Shown here: positions 25,144 to 34,024 of the stretch, piece by piece
Position numbering within the stretch: position 1 is the stretch's first letter
Layout: each line of letters opens with the position of its first letter
From: an uncultured Actinomycetes bacterium
GTDB taxonomy: Bacteria; Actinomycetota; Coriobacteriia; Coriobacteriales; Atopobiaceae
Direction of reading: 5' to 3'
Assembly: GCA_900315165.1 (NCBI GenBank)
Contig: OMXZ01000023.1
Coordinates: 1-64,000 of the forward strand
DNA length: 64,000 nt
Notes under the pieces: generated by a model
Seen by the model: the letters and a program-made list of their open reading frames with translations, nothing else
Databases searched by the model: none
What the model was told of the DNA's origin: nothing
Position numbers and translations under genes: made by a program

Positions 25144-26598
25144 TTATTTACGCTCCTCAAGGGGGGTGTAGGCCTGCCGCTCCATCACGGACTTGTAGGC
25201 CGGCCGGATGATGCGGGCCTGGCCGTAGAGCTCCTCCATGCGGTGGGCCGCCCATCCGGCCATGCGGGCGATGGCGAAGACGGGTGTGAAGAGGTCGCGC
25301 GGGATGCCCAGCATGCTGTAAACGAAGCCCGTGTAGAGGTCGATGTTGGTGGAGATGGGCTTGGTGATGCCGCGGACGTCGCGCATGAGCTGGGGCCCGA
25401 GGCGCTCCACGCGCTCCATGAGCTCGAGTTTGTTGAGGAGGCCCTTCTGCTCGGCCAGCTGGCGGGCATAGCCCTTGACGATCTCGGCACGGGGGTCGGT
25501 CACGGTGTAGACGGCGTGGCCCAGGCCGTAAATGAGGCCGGTGCCGTCGAAGGCCTCCCCCTTCAGGATCTGGGTGAGGTAGTCGGCTACCTCGGTGTCG
25601 CTTGACCAGTCGCTCACGTGGTCGCAGATGTCGTTGATCATCTCGCCGGCCTTGTAGTTGGCGCCACCGTGCTTTGGGCCCTTGAGCGAGCCCAGGGCCG
25701 CCGTATAGGCAGAATAGGCATCGGTGCCGGAGGACGAGAGGACGCGGGTGGTGAAGCTGGAGTTGTTGCCGCCGCCGTGCTCGGCGTGGAGCATGAGCAT
25801 CACGTCCAGGAGCATGGCCTCCTCGCGCGAGAAGCCCTGCTCGCCGCGAAGCACGTCCAGAATCGTCTCTGCCACGGTATAGGACTCCTGGGCGGGCGGC
25901 ACGCGCAGGCGCTCGCCCGTGACGGCGGCCACGGCTGCCTGGTGGGCGATGGAGGCCACACGCGGCCAGCGGCCGAGCAGGGACAGGGCCACATCCACCT
26001 CGTGGGTGGGGCTCGTGTCATCGGGGGTCTCGTCGAAGGCGTAGAGCAGCATGGTGGCGCGCTGCAGCACGTTCATGACGGAGTGGCTGTAGGTGACGCG
26101 CGGGAAGATGTCCAGGTAGCCCTCGGGCAGCTGTCGACGCGAGCCGATACGGGCCTTGAAGTCGTCGAGCTCGGCCTCGTTGGGCAGCCGTCCCGCCATG
26201 AGCAGGTAGGCCACCTCCTCGTAGCCGAAGCGGTCCTCGCCATGGGTGCCGGCCACGAGGTCGGAGATGCTGTAGCCGCGGTAGAGAAGGTCGCCCGCAT
26301 CGGGCACCACCTTGCCGTCCACCTTGTTGTAGCCGTGGACATTGGAGATGGTGGTGAGGCCAACGAGCACACCCGAGCCGTCGGCGTTGCGCAGGCCGCG
26401 CTTCACGTCATATTGGCGGTAGAGCTCGTCGGGAATCGCGTCCTCGGTGAGCATGCCCTGGTAGAGCTGGTCGGACTCGGGCGGAAGTCCCAGGCCCACG
26501 GAGGGCATGGGATAGGCGTCGGCGATGTTGCGCAGGGCCGAGGTGTCGGTGCTGGTGAGGAAGCGCCTGCTCGGGCGCTCGATGGGCGTGTCAGCCAT
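25144..26598 (-). CDS. citrate/2-methylcitrate synthase
   Basis: The enzyme condenses acetyl-CoA (or propionyl-CoA) with oxaloacetate. The 484-residue protein carries the three catalytic regions of the family. These are the His in HAEHGGGNNSSFTTRV, the second His in YGLGHAVYTVTDPRA, and an Asp/Arg segment near the C-terminus (VYSMLGIPRDLFTPVFAIARM). An N-terminal extension of about 50 residues precedes the RGLRNADGSGVLVGLT segment. The start ATG 26598 follows the ACT protein by 21 bases, so the two form an operon. No other TCA-cycle gene is in the window, so the use may be glutamate synthesis; this is inference. Confidence 0.92.
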   Translation of the reverse strand: MADTPIERPSRRFLTSTDTSALRNIADAYPMPSVGLGLPPESDQLYQGMLTEDAIPDELYRQYDVKRGLRNADGSGVLVGLTTISNVHGYNKVDGKVVPDAGDLLYRGYSISDLVAGTHGEDRFGYEEVAYLLMAGRLPNEAELDDFKARIGSRRQLPEGYLDIFPRVTYSHSVMNVLQRATMLLYAFDETPDDTSPTHEVDVALSLLGRWPRVASIAHQAAVAAVTGERLRVPPAQESYTVAETILDVLRGEQGFSREEAMLLDVMLMLHAEHGGGNNSSFTTRVLSSSGTDAYSAYTAALGSLKGPKHGGANYKAGEMINDICDHVSDWSSDTEVADYLTQILKGEAFDGTGLIYGLGHAVYTVTDPRAEIVKGYARQLAEQKGLLNKLELMERVERLGPQLMRDVRGITKPISTNIDLYTGFVYSMLGIPRDLFTPVFAIARMAGWAAHRMEELYGQARIIRPAYKSVMERQAYTPLEERK

Positions 26599-26619
26599 GG
26601 GAGGCCTCCGTCCTCCGCT

Positions 26620-26895
26620 TTAAAGGCGGTACATGTATTTGAAGACGTCCTCGCGCTGCATCTGGATCTGGACGTGCAGCTGGTCGGCGAGGTCCTCGAG
26701 CTGTCCCTGGATGCCGGCGAAGTCGACCTCGCCCTCCCCCAGATCCACGAGCATGGTCATCGTGAAGATGCCCTGCAAGATCGTCTGGGTGATGTCGAGG
26801 ATATTGGCATTGCGCTCGGCGAGCACGCCCGCGACGGCGGCAACGATGCCGGCCCGGTCGGAGCCCAGCACGGTGACGATCGCGCGATTGTTCAT
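26620..26895 (-). CDS. ACT domain protein (UPF0237 type)
   Basis: This 91-residue protein is a single ACT-like domain of the UPF0237/glycine-cleavage-repressor-like group. It begins AIVTVLGSDRAGIVAAVAGVL and continues NANILDITQTILQGIFTMTM; these features bind small ligands, usually amino acids. No enzyme domain is attached, so it is probably a regulator or sensor. The start has an AGGAAGGA site. It is the first gene of a two-gene operon with citrate synthase, which suggests a link to amino-acid or acetyl-CoA metabolism. The ligand is unknown. Confidence 0.92.
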   Translation of the reverse strand: MNNRAIVTVLGSDRAGIVAAVAGVLAERNANILDITQTILQGIFTMTMLVDLGEGEVDFAGIQGQLEDLADQLHVQIQMQREDVFKYMYRL

Positions 26896-27011
26896 GATGC
26901 ATCCTTCCTGTGTCTGTCGAACAGGCCCATTGTATGCGAGGGGCCCGCCGGCTCATGCCGCACGGGTCCAATCGAAACCTATGGGAAAGAAGAAGGAAAA
27001 GGAGGACGTGT

Positions 27012-27512
27012 CTAATTGTCCGAGGGATCCTCGCCGGCCTGGGCCTGAAAGAGGGCGACGACGTCGTCGGTCGTCATGCCCAGGGCGACGGCGAGCTCGG
27101 TAAGCGACCGCTCGCTCGCGCGCTTGAGCACCCGCTCGTAGGCCACGGGCGGCCGCTTGCCGCGACGCTGCAGGTCGTCCATGCGCAGGCGGATCGTCTT
27201 GACGATGCGGACGGAGTCGCGGCAGTCGCCCTGGCGGATCTCCTCCTTGTAGTACTGCTCCTCGAGCGCATTGGACCGCTCGGTATGGGTCTCGGGCTCC
27301 ATCGAGGGGTACTCGTCGATAATCCGGCGGGCCTCCTCGGGGCTCAACACCGGGCGCAGGCGGTCCTCATTGGCCACAGGGAAGCTGATCTTCATCCCGT
27401 GCGTAGACGTGACGGGCAGCAGCATGTAGGTGGGATCGGGGGCGTCGACCACGCTGTCGACCTTGCAGACTCCCTGGCCGGGGTGGACGATGTATGCGCC
27501 GATTTCGTACAT
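27012..27512 (-). CDS. carD: CarD family transcription regulator
   Basis: CarD binds the RNA polymerase beta subunit and stabilises open promoter complexes; in actinobacteria it supports rRNA and housekeeping transcription. From ATG 27512 (AAGGAG site) the protein has 166 residues, the usual size. The N-terminal RNAP-interacting Tudor-like domain contains GAYIVHPGQGVCKVDSV, and PVTSTHGMKISFPV follows. The C-terminal helical DNA-binding domain contains ALEEQYYKEEIRQGDCRDSV and ERVLKRASERSLTELAVALG. The upstream stretch 27540-27640 is AT-rich and probably carries its promoter. Confidence 0.93.
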   Translation of the reverse strand: MYEIGAYIVHPGQGVCKVDSVVDAPDPTYMLLPVTSTHGMKISFPVANEDRLRPVLSPEEARRIIDEYPSMEPETHTERSNALEEQYYKEEIRQGDCRDSVRIVKTIRLRMDDLQRRGKRPPVAYERVLKRASERSLTELAVALGMTTDDVVALFQAQAGEDPSDN

Positions 27513-27649
27513 ATGCTGCTCCTTCCGTGGTCGTGTGATTGCGCCACGTACCACAGTTTAGCAGCAAATTCACCCAGATGCCGAAAATATTTTTATTTTG
27601 CTTGCATCATGCCGTGCATTCGTATATGGTAGAAAATTTTTCCGCAGAC

Positions 27650-29599
27650 CTATTTATCTTTGGGCTTGACACAGGACGTGACCCAGGAGATGAGGTTGTC
27701 GGTGGCATTGCCCGCCTGTTCGGCGAGACCTCCCGAGGCACCCCACACGCAGTTCAGCGCCACATCGCCCACCCCGTCGTAGGCAGCCAGGGCGAGGGCC
27801 AGGTTGACCTCGGAGACCAGCGGGGTCTCGCTCGAGAAGAGACCCGTGTTGATGCGCCAGTGCGGGGCGACCTTGGACGTTCCGCAGCTCTCGTAATGGT
27901 CGGACAGATAGGCGAGCGGGTCGCTCATCTGCGTGCGCGTGGCCATGTCGATGCCGAACGAGTCTTTCTTGACGAGATCGCCGCCCCAGTCCGAGACGTA
28001 GATCTCTTGCCAGCCCGTGGCCTCGCGGTAGCGGTTTCGCTGGCCGGCTACGAGCTCGGCCATCGTCGCGTCGAAGTGCAGGGTGCTCTCGTCGCCGATT
28101 CCGAAGAGCTGGTTGACCACGGTGGAGCGGTCGTAGGAGTCATAGGCGCCCACGCCGCGTGTGGCCGGGCGGCAGGCCGCGACGAAACTCCACAGGTCCG
28201 TGACGTCGGCCATCTGCTGGCGGCTATTGTAGGTGAGCCAGCGGGCGTCGCCGTTGAGCGTGCCCACGTAGCTCTCGATCGAGTCGAAGACCGTGGACTG
28301 TACCTGCGTGACGCCAACAACCGTCGGGGCTGCGACAACGGCCTCCCCATCGGCATCAGCCCCCGCGGCATCGACGTCCGTCGAGGCAGTCTCGGCGGCG
28401 GTGCCCTCGGCGGCTTCGTTGGCGGCGGTGAGGTTCGGGTCGCCCGGGAAGGTCGGGGTGCCGCCCAGGGGTGGCGTGTAGGTGTAGGGGAAGCTCGTCT
28501 GGCTCAGGAAGGCCGTGGCCGAGTCCTCCACCAGCTTGATGATGTAGTCGTAGTACGTGCCCGAGACGTAGCTGCCGTCCTCGGCTGCATCGAGCGAAAG
28601 GGGGTTGCCGTCGGCATCCACGAGGGCCAGGTCGTTGAGCTGCTTGCCATAGGCCGCGGCGAGGTCGGCCGAGAGGAGCCGGGTCCAAGTGCCCTCGGCG
28701 CGGTCGCCCTCGTCCGAGAACTGGCCCATCATCCACTCGTAGGCGGCGTCCGCCCTATCGAAGGACAGGAGCGGCGACCACGATGCCGAGCCGGCCAGGG
28801 CGTCCGAGAGCGCCGCGCCTTCCACGCCGTCGTGCGTGGCGGCGCCGATGGAGGCAAGGTAGTCGTCGAAGACGGGCGCGTCGCCCATGGCGCCGAGACA
28901 GGCCGAGACACCGCCGCCCCCGCCGTAGCCGAAGGTGTAGACCTGGTCGGTGTCGCAGGGCAATAGGTCCTTGTTGTAGCGCAGATAGCGGACGGCCGCC
29001 TTGAGGTCGACGAGGGCCCAGGGGGCGCCGCCCGCGATCATCTCGGAGCTGCCGCTCTCGACCGTGGACGAGCGGCCGCGGAAGCCGGCGTACACATACA
29101 CCAGGCCCGCCGCGAGATAGCGCCCGATGCCCTCGTAGGAGTAAGACGTCGGACAGGCCTGGGCCTCGAAGTTCGCCGAGTTGATCGGCATGACCACCGG
29201 CGCGGTCGCGGGCGTGAAGGAGCCCACGGTGGCGTCGTCCGCGACGGTGCAGCGGTAGGCGCGCCCGTGCTTCTCGCCCGTGAGGTAGGCTCCGGGGACA
29301 AAGATTGCAAGCGACTCATAGGACTCGGTCGCGGGCTTGGTGCAATAGGGAATGCCGAGTTGGTACCAGCAGCCGTTCTGGGCGTCGAAGCTCCAGGCGT
29401 CCATGTCCAGCTCGAGTGCGGCGAATTCCTTGAGGTCGATCTTAGGCTCCTCGGACGAGCCGGCGCCGCCCTCGGGCGCGGAGGAGCCCTGTCCCTGCGC
29501 GGGCCTCTTGAGCGCGCTGCAGGCTGAAAGGCCCGCGACGGTCGCCCCTGCCGCGATGCCCAGAAACCTTCTTCTCGTGACGCTGCCGTTGCCAGCCAT
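27650..29599 (-). CDS. Tat-exported lipoprotein, esterase/tannase-like alpha/beta-hydrolase lacking the nucleophile Ser
   Basis: From ATG 29599 (GAGGAG site) the 649-residue protein starts with a twin-arginine signal (TRRRFLG, residues 8-14) and a lipobox LSAC with Cys27, so it would be exported folded and lipid-anchored. The body resembles bacterial tannase/feruloyl-esterase-like hydrolases: DLKAAVRYLRYNKDLLPCDT followed by VYTFGYGGGGGVSACLGAMG near residue 218. In relatives the elbow is F-G-x-S-G-G-G; here the Ser is Gly, so hydrolase activity is doubtful. A Thr/Ala/Asp-rich linker occurs near 420-440 and HWRINTGLFSSETPL near the end supports the fold. The DegV gene lies upstream, with a perfect palindrome between them. 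Confidence 0.75.
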   Translation of the reverse strand: MAGNGSVTRRRFLGIAAGATVAGLSACSALKRPAQGQGSSAPEGGAGSSEEPKIDLKEFAALELDMDAWSFDAQNGCWYQLGIPYCTKPATESYESLAIFVPGAYLTGEKHGRAYRCTVADDATVGSFTPATAPVVMPINSANFEAQACPTSYSYEGIGRYLAAGLVYVYAGFRGRSSTVESGSSEMIAGGAPWALVDLKAAVRYLRYNKDLLPCDTDQVYTFGYGGGGGVSACLGAMGDAPVFDDYLASIGAATHDGVEGAALSDALAGSASWSPLLSFDRADAAYEWMMGQFSDEGDRAEGTWTRLLSADLAAAYGKQLNDLALVDADGNPLSLDAAEDGSYVSGTYYDYIIKLVEDSATAFLSQTSFPYTYTPPLGGTPTFPGDPNLTAANEAAEGTAAETASTDVDAAGADADGEAVVAAPTVVGVTQVQSTVFDSIESYVGTLNGDARWLTYNSRQQMADVTDLWSFVAACRPATRGVGAYDSYDRSTVVNQLFGIGDESTLHFDATMAELVAGQRNRYREATGWQEIYVSDWGGDLVKKDSFGIDMATRTQMSDPLAYLSDHYESCGTSKVAPHWRINTGLFSSETPLVSEVNLALALAAYDGVGDVALNCVWGASGGLAEQAGNATDNLISWVTSCVKPKDK

Positions 29600-29609
29600 G
29601 GCCGCTCCT

Positions 29610-29674
29610 CGGACAATAGGGGACGTTTCCCTTTTGTCATAATCGGACAAAAGGGAAACGTCCCCTATTGTCCG
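29610..29674. repeat. perfect 29-bp intergenic palindrome
   Basis: The arms 29610-29638 and 29646-29674 are exact reverse complements separated by ATAATCG. Each arm begins CGGACAATAGGGGACG from the outside. It lies 11 bases upstream of the esterase start and 20 bases downstream of the DegV stop, so it would fold in the shared transcript. It lacks a U-run, so it does not look like a classical terminator. It resembles REP/MITE-type palindromes. Confidence 0.85.
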
Positions 29675-29693
29675 ACCCCTTTTCCAGTCTCGC

Positions 29694-30650
29694 CTACGCG
29701 TTGCGCGTGAAGCCCTTGATGTGCTCCTGGCCCACGTCGGCGTAGCGGGCGCCGCGCCGGTCCTCGCCCCAGAAACAGCACGACAGCATGCCCGGCCCCA
29801 CATGGCAGCCGATGGTCGGCCCGATGGTCGAGCGCAGGACGCGCAAGCCGGGATACTCGTGACGGAGCCGCTCGGCAAAGGCGTCGCCGTCGTCGGGGCA
29901 GTCGGCGTCGCCGATCGCCACCACAGGCCCGAAGTAGTCGTCGCTGTGGTTCTTCTTGTAGTACTCGAACATCTTCTTCATGGCCTTCTTACGCCCGCGC
30001 GACACGCCCAGGAAGGTGAGCTCGCCATTGAGCTTCCAGGTGAGCAGGGGCTTCGCGTCGAGCAGGTTGGCCGCCACGCTGGCCGCCTTGGGGATACGAC
30101 CACCGCGGTGCAGCGTGTCGAGGTTGTCCACCATGAAGATCGTATGGGTGAGGTAGGTGGCCTTCTCGCACCAGGCCACGAGCTCCTCGGCCGTAAGGCC
30201 AGCGTCGCGCTGGCGGATGGCTTCCTCCACATAAAGGTGCTGGGTGGTGGAAGTGATCTTGGAGTCCACGATGTAGATCGGGGTGGGCAGCTCGCCGCCC
30301 ATTTCCTCGGCGAGGCGGTCGCGTGCCGTGCAGGCACCGTTATAGGCACCAGAGATGCCCGAGGAAATGCAGATCACGACGGTGGGCACGCCACCCTCCT
30401 CCACCTTGCGGAAGGCCTCCTCGTACACCGCCTGGCTGGGCTGGCTGGTCATGGGCGTGGCGCCGCGACGGATCATCTCGTAGAAGTCGTGGGATGAGAC
30501 CGACTGGAAGAGGTCGTCATCGCCATGGAAGCCGCCGCCGGGCTTGTTCTCCGTGTAGGTGAAAGGCAGGACCGGGACGCCCGCGGCGTCCGCCTGGACC
30601 TTTGTGAAGTCGCAGGGCGAGTCGGTGATGATGTTGCATTTAGCGGTCAT
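29694..30650 (-). CDS. DegV family fatty-acid-binding protein
   Basis: DegV proteins bind fatty acids in the cytoplasm and in Firmicutes act as FakB partners of the fatty acid kinase FakA. The start at ATG 30650 gives 318 residues. Family signals are present: CNIITDSPCDF at the start, TSQPS near 95 (lipid-carboxylate binding Ser), SSGISGAYNGA, IVDSKITSTTQ and a DNLDTLHRGGRIPK segment. No FakA gene lies nearby. A 107-base gap separates it from the divergent acylphosphatase. The 62-codon open extension upstream of ATG 30650 lacks coding character. Confidence 0.93.
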   Translation of the reverse strand: MTAKCNIITDSPCDFTKVQADAAGVPVLPFTYTENKPGGGFHGDDDLFQSVSSHDFYEMIRRGATPMTSQPSQAVYEEAFRKVEEGGVPTVVICISSGISGAYNGACTARDRLAEEMGGELPTPIYIVDSKITSTTQHLYVEEAIRQRDAGLTAEELVAWCEKATYLTHTIFMVDNLDTLHRGGRIPKAASVAANLLDAKPLLTWKLNGELTFLGVSRGRKKAMKKMFEYYKKNHSDDYFGPVVAIGDADCPDDGDAFAERLRHEYPGLRVLRSTIGPTIGCHVGPGMLSCCFWGEDRRGARYADVGQEHIKGFTRNA

Positions 30651-30757
30651 GAGATCTCCAATGCGACGAAGGCACGAACGTTGTGTATTGTAAGTCTTGA
30701 TACGAAATAATGGTGCACCTGCGCAAAGGGCACAGATGGGCGCGGCAAGGAGGACGC

Positions 30758-31216
30758 ATGGGCTGGCTTTCGGACCACATCGGCAAGGGCGCGCGTCGCG
30801 ACGGGACTTCTGGCGCGACGCCAGGCGCGACGGCATCCAGCTCCCCCGCTGCCGGCTCGGCTCCGGCGCCTGACTCCCCCGCCGCAGCCCCCGGCCCCTC
30901 CTCCGCCGCGGCAGGCTCCGGCGACAGGTCCGCCGAGCGCCGCCTCCACATCGTCTTCCGCGGCGAGGTGCAGGGGGTCGGCTTCCGCTGGAACGCGCTG
31001 CATGTGGCCGACGCGCTCAGCCTGTGCGGCTGGGTGCGCAACGAGTGGGACGGCTCCGTCACGATGGAGCTGCAGGGCTCAGACGACCAGATCGCGCGCT
31101 TCTTCACCGATTTCAACAAGCAGTACCGGCACTTCCCGATCAACTACGTGATCGACGAGAAGGAGGACATTCCCCTGCGCGACGACGAGGGTGGCTTCCA
31201 GGTCCTCTTCAGCTGA
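30758..31216 (+). CDS. acyP: acylphosphatase with a low-complexity N-terminal extension
   Basis: Acylphosphatases hydrolyse acyl phosphates such as acetyl phosphate and carbamoyl phosphate. From ATG 30758 (AAGGAGG site) the protein has 152 residues, longer than the usual 90. The extra N-terminal 60 residues are Ala/Pro/Ser-rich and probably disordered. The catalytic domain (about 62-152) begins HIVFRGEVQGVGFRWNALHVAD, with the phosphate-binding loop and catalytic Arg, and WVRNEWDGSV with the catalytic Asn. Both key residues are present. It is followed after 52 bases by the zinc-ribbon gene. Confidence 0.9.
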   Translation: MGWLSDHIGKGARRDGTSGATPGATASSSPAAGSAPAPDSPAAAPGPSSAAAGSGDRSAERRLHIVFRGEVQGVGFRWNALHVADALSLCGWVRNEWDGSVTMELQGSDDQIARFFTDFNKQYRHFPINYVIDEKEDIPLRDDEGGFQVLFS

Positions 31217-31268
31217 CGGGCATCCCCGCGCCCCTGCCGTCTACGTCACCCCTACGAGAGGAGCCAGC

Positions 31269-32531
31269 ATGTTCTGTCCCCAGTGCGGTACAGAAAATAA
31301 GATAGGCGCCCGCTTCTGCAAGAAGTGCGGCGCGCCGCTCGCGCCGACGTCGCCGGTCCCCGCCCAGCCCGCCGAGACGGACGGACCGGTCTCTGCCGCC
31401 GGCGGCGTGCCCGCGAACGACAGATCTCGTAAGGTGCGGGCGGCGGCAGCGGGCGCCGCTGTCGGTCTGGCGGTGGCGGCGGTCCTCTTCCTGCTCCAAG
31501 GCGTCCCCGGCCCGCACCCGTCTGCCACTGACGCCCACGGGTCTGCCGATGGCGCCCTTGCCGGGTCGTCCGCCGGGCAGGCCGGCGGCACCTCGGATGC
31601 CTCCGCCAGCGATGGTTCCGATGGCGATGGCTCCGGCGCCCCCTCGCTCACCGACGAGCAGAAGATGTACATCGCCTACGGCGAGGTCCTGGACAGGGCC
31701 GACACCCTTGACTACTACCAGGATCGCGAGGAACGCAACTTCATCGGCTACCGGTACTTCTTGGCGGACATGACCGGCGCCGGCACCCCCTCCCTCGTCG
31801 TCGTCAGGGCCTACACGAATGCCAAGGCATACTTGTACGCCGCCTGCGTCTTCACCTACGACCCCGTCACCGGGGAGGCCCGGTCTAACGCGGGCTTCGA
31901 CCTGAACTGGGGATATCGCGTCAGCGGGACCATCGATTCGTCGGGCGTCGGCATCACGACCTACCAGCCGAGCGACAATAACCACACCGTGCACTACATC
32001 GTGCAGGACGGTGCGCTCGTCGCCCAGGACGGGGCCGGAAGCCCCGGCGACGACATCACCATGTACGACGTGAACGACCGCAGCCCCCTGGGCGGGGCGA
32101 CCGACGGGATCCTGCCCGGCACCGACGCCCGGCGCGACCTCGAGGCGGCCAAGGCGGAGGCAGAGGCTGACGGACTCGTCGTCTACCAGGGCACGGGCAG
32201 GATCATGTCGGGCCACGACCTGCTCGAACTCACCGTGGGGACCGACGCCATGCCCGATGGCGCCTACGCCATGGTTGCCGATCAGACCTATGCGGTGCTC
32301 ATCCTCGACCCCGCCGCCGAGGTCACCTGCGCGCAGTCGGGAGACCCCGGCATGCGAACCAACGAGGCATCCCTCATCAACCTCGGACCCAACTACATCG
32401 CCCAGATGCAGCCCTTCGACGGCAAGGCGGTGACGGTGGCCATCGACCCTGAACACACCCTCTGGCCCTCGGAGGTAAGGGTGCAAGGCGGGAACCCCGA
32501 GGTCTACAAGGGTGCCCGCGTGCTGGGGTAG
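31269..32531 (+). CDS. zinc-ribbon membrane protein of unknown function
   Basis: The 420-residue protein starts with a zinc ribbon (MFCPQCG then CKKCG, four Cys) and a Pro/Ala linker. A membrane helix follows near 58-80 and then a 60-residue Ser/Gly/Asp linker. The outer part starts near residue 130 with SLTDEQKMYIAYGEVLDR. The segment RYFLADMTGAGTPSLVVVRAY resembles the calcium-binding or FG-GAP-like repeats in Firmicute extracellular proteins of this layout. A GAGAGGAG site precedes ATG 31269. The function is not known. It may be cotranscribed with the acylphosphatase gene. Confidence 0.8.
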   Translation: MFCPQCGTENKIGARFCKKCGAPLAPTSPVPAQPAETDGPVSAAGGVPANDRSRKVRAAAAGAAVGLAVAAVLFLLQGVPGPHPSATDAHGSADGALAGSSAGQAGGTSDASASDGSDGDGSGAPSLTDEQKMYIAYGEVLDRADTLDYYQDREERNFIGYRYFLADMTGAGTPSLVVVRAYTNAKAYLYAACVFTYDPVTGEARSNAGFDLNWGYRVSGTIDSSGVGITTYQPSDNNHTVHYIVQDGALVAQDGAGSPGDDITMYDVNDRSPLGGATDGILPGTDARRDLEAAKAEAEADGLVVYQGTGRIMSGHDLLELTVGTDAMPDGAYAMVADQTYAVLILDPAAEVTCAQSGDPGMRTNEASLINLGPNYIAQMQPFDGKAVTVAIDPEHTLWPSEVRVQGGNPEVYKGARVLG

Positions 32532-32606
32532 GCGCGCCGAGACGGGCATGCCGTCGGGCAGGCAGGCCGGTTGAAGCGAGTGTCCTCCCCCTTGGCAGAA
32601 AGCCCG

Positions 32607-33401
32607 TCAGTCCGTGATCGTGATGGATGTGATGCGCGGCTGATTGGCGGGCGCGACCGTGCCGTTGTCGTCCGTGGTCGGCACCGCGTCGCAGATCTCG
32701 TCGACGACCTCGATGCCGCTCGTCACGTGGCCAAAGCAGGCATACTGGCCGTTGAGCTGGTGGTTCGCCGCCTGCATGATGAAGAACTGCGACGAGCCCG
32801 AGTCGTAGTCCTCGCTGCGCGCGATCGAGATCGCGCCGCGCGTGTGGAGCAGGGAGTTCTTGACGCCGTTGGCGGAGAACTCGCCCTTGATGTTCTTGTC
32901 GGCGCCGCCTGTGCCGTCGCCGTTGGGGTCGCCGCCCTGGATCATGAAACCCTTGATGATGCGGTGGAAGGTGAGCCCGTTGTAGAAGCCCTGGTTGGCG
33001 AGGCGGCAGAAGTTGGAGACCGAGATCGGCGCGGTGTCGGCGTCGAGCAGGACCTCGATCGTGCCGTAGTCGGCGATCTCGATCGTGGCGTGGTGGGTGC
33101 CCGTGCCGTAGGGGTCGTCGGGGACGACCGCGGTGATGACCGTTGCGTCGGGGTCCTCGGCCGTGCCGGTGAGCGGATCGGTAGCCGCGGCAGATCCGGC
33201 GGCGCTGCCCGCCGATCCCGCGCTGCCCGCCGATCCGGCTACCGAGCCAGCGGCTGCGCCATCCGTCGAGCCCGCGGCTGAGCCCGAAGCCGCACCGTCC
33301 GTCTTGCCGCCGCCGGCGCAGCCGGCCAAAGCGAATGCCAGGCCCGTGCAGGCAGCGCCGCCGATGAAGTCGCGACGTGTCAGGTTGCCGTGCTCGCTCA
33401 T
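32607..33401 (-). CDS. secreted cyclophilin-type peptidyl-prolyl isomerase lipoprotein
   Basis: The enzyme isomerises Xaa-Pro bonds and helps extracytoplasmic proteins fold. The 264 residues start with a Tat-like signal (TRRDFIGG) and a lipobox LAGC with Cys28. A Gly/Ser/Ala repeat linker (about 30-75, containing GSAGSAGSAGSA) and the cyclophilin domain (about 100-264) follow. Catalytic landmarks are FHRIIKGFMIQGGDPNGDG, GAISIARSEDYDSGSSQFF and the ACFGHV segment, with the active-site Arg in FHRI. The start ATG 33401 follows AAGGAGG. It is convergent with the zinc-ribbon gene. A longer overlapping frame on the same strand is spurious. Confidence 0.92.
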   Translation of the reverse strand: MSEHGNLTRRDFIGGAACTGLAFALAGCAGGGKTDGAASGSAAGSTDGAAAGSVAGSAGSAGSAGSAAGSAAATDPLTGTAEDPDATVITAVVPDDPYGTGTHHATIEIADYGTIEVLLDADTAPISVSNFCRLANQGFYNGLTFHRIIKGFMIQGGDPNGDGTGGADKNIKGEFSANGVKNSLLHTRGAISIARSEDYDSGSSQFFIMQAANHQLNGQYACFGHVTSGIEVVDEICDAVPTTDDNGTVAPANQPRITSITITD

Positions 33402-34024
33402 GCGTCCTCCTTGTATGTAGCCGCAGGTCGTTATCTGCGCCTTGCGGTGCCACTTCCGTTCTTCGCGCCGCCGAGCCCATGTCATATGACGCCACACTCG
33501 CGCTTGGGCCGTCATGCTCATGTTCCGAAACGCGCTCGACTCGCCCTTCTGATAGTAGCCCAACAGTGCTCCGCTCGGATGTTCGCGCCCGCAAGCCCAT
33601 ATTGCAAGGAGGATCGACAGAGGGGGCCGAGTGGCTGCGGGGCGAGTGGCCGCAGGAGCCACTGCGCAAAAAGGTGCAGGTTGCAGGAATTTCCCGAAAA
33701 GTCGACCCTGAATGAACGATGCGCTCGAAGAGCCCCAAGTGGATTCATGCATTTGAGGGTCATTTGCAGTGAATCACAGTTATTGACCCCTTTTTGCATG
33801 GCAGTCCACGCGAGCGACAAGGCGGACCGTGCAAAAGTAGTCGAGTTTCAGGGCTACAGCTACAACTGGCACATAAATGGGCAGGCGCATTCCGTATGGC
33901 TATTCCGAATGGCTTTTTGCCAAGACAGATTACAGGTCGAAGCAATCTGGGGTGGTGCCCGCACGGGATGATAAAGTAGAGCACAAGCGGGTCGCGGAGG
34001 AACAGCGAACACGGAAGGGGCGCC
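33402..34024. other. 623-bp intergenic stretch with a dispersed repeat
   Basis: This region lies between the divergent cyclophilin and TPR-GGDEF genes and must hold both promoters, though no strong pair of -35/-10 elements stands out. It contains repeat copy B at 33675-33779. After that, 33780-34000 is AT-richer DNA with no coding signal. The TPR-GGDEF ribosome site is at 34012-34019. No RNA gene is recognised. Confidence 0.5.
33675..33779 (+). repeat. dispersed intergenic repeat, copy B
   Basis: It matches copy A (4002-4107) in the same orientation. The shared blocks are TGCAGGTTGCAGGAATTTCC, a CCGAAAA block, and TCATTTGCAGTGAATCACAG. It is uninterrupted and has no IS nearby, so it shows what the element at the IS256 site looked like in part. 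Confidence 0.55.

Noticed and set aside
32377-33738. A 453-codon frame over the cyclophilin gene
   Set aside because: It is an out-of-frame reading of the cyclophilin gene and the repeat; the Arg/His-rich product has no family features.
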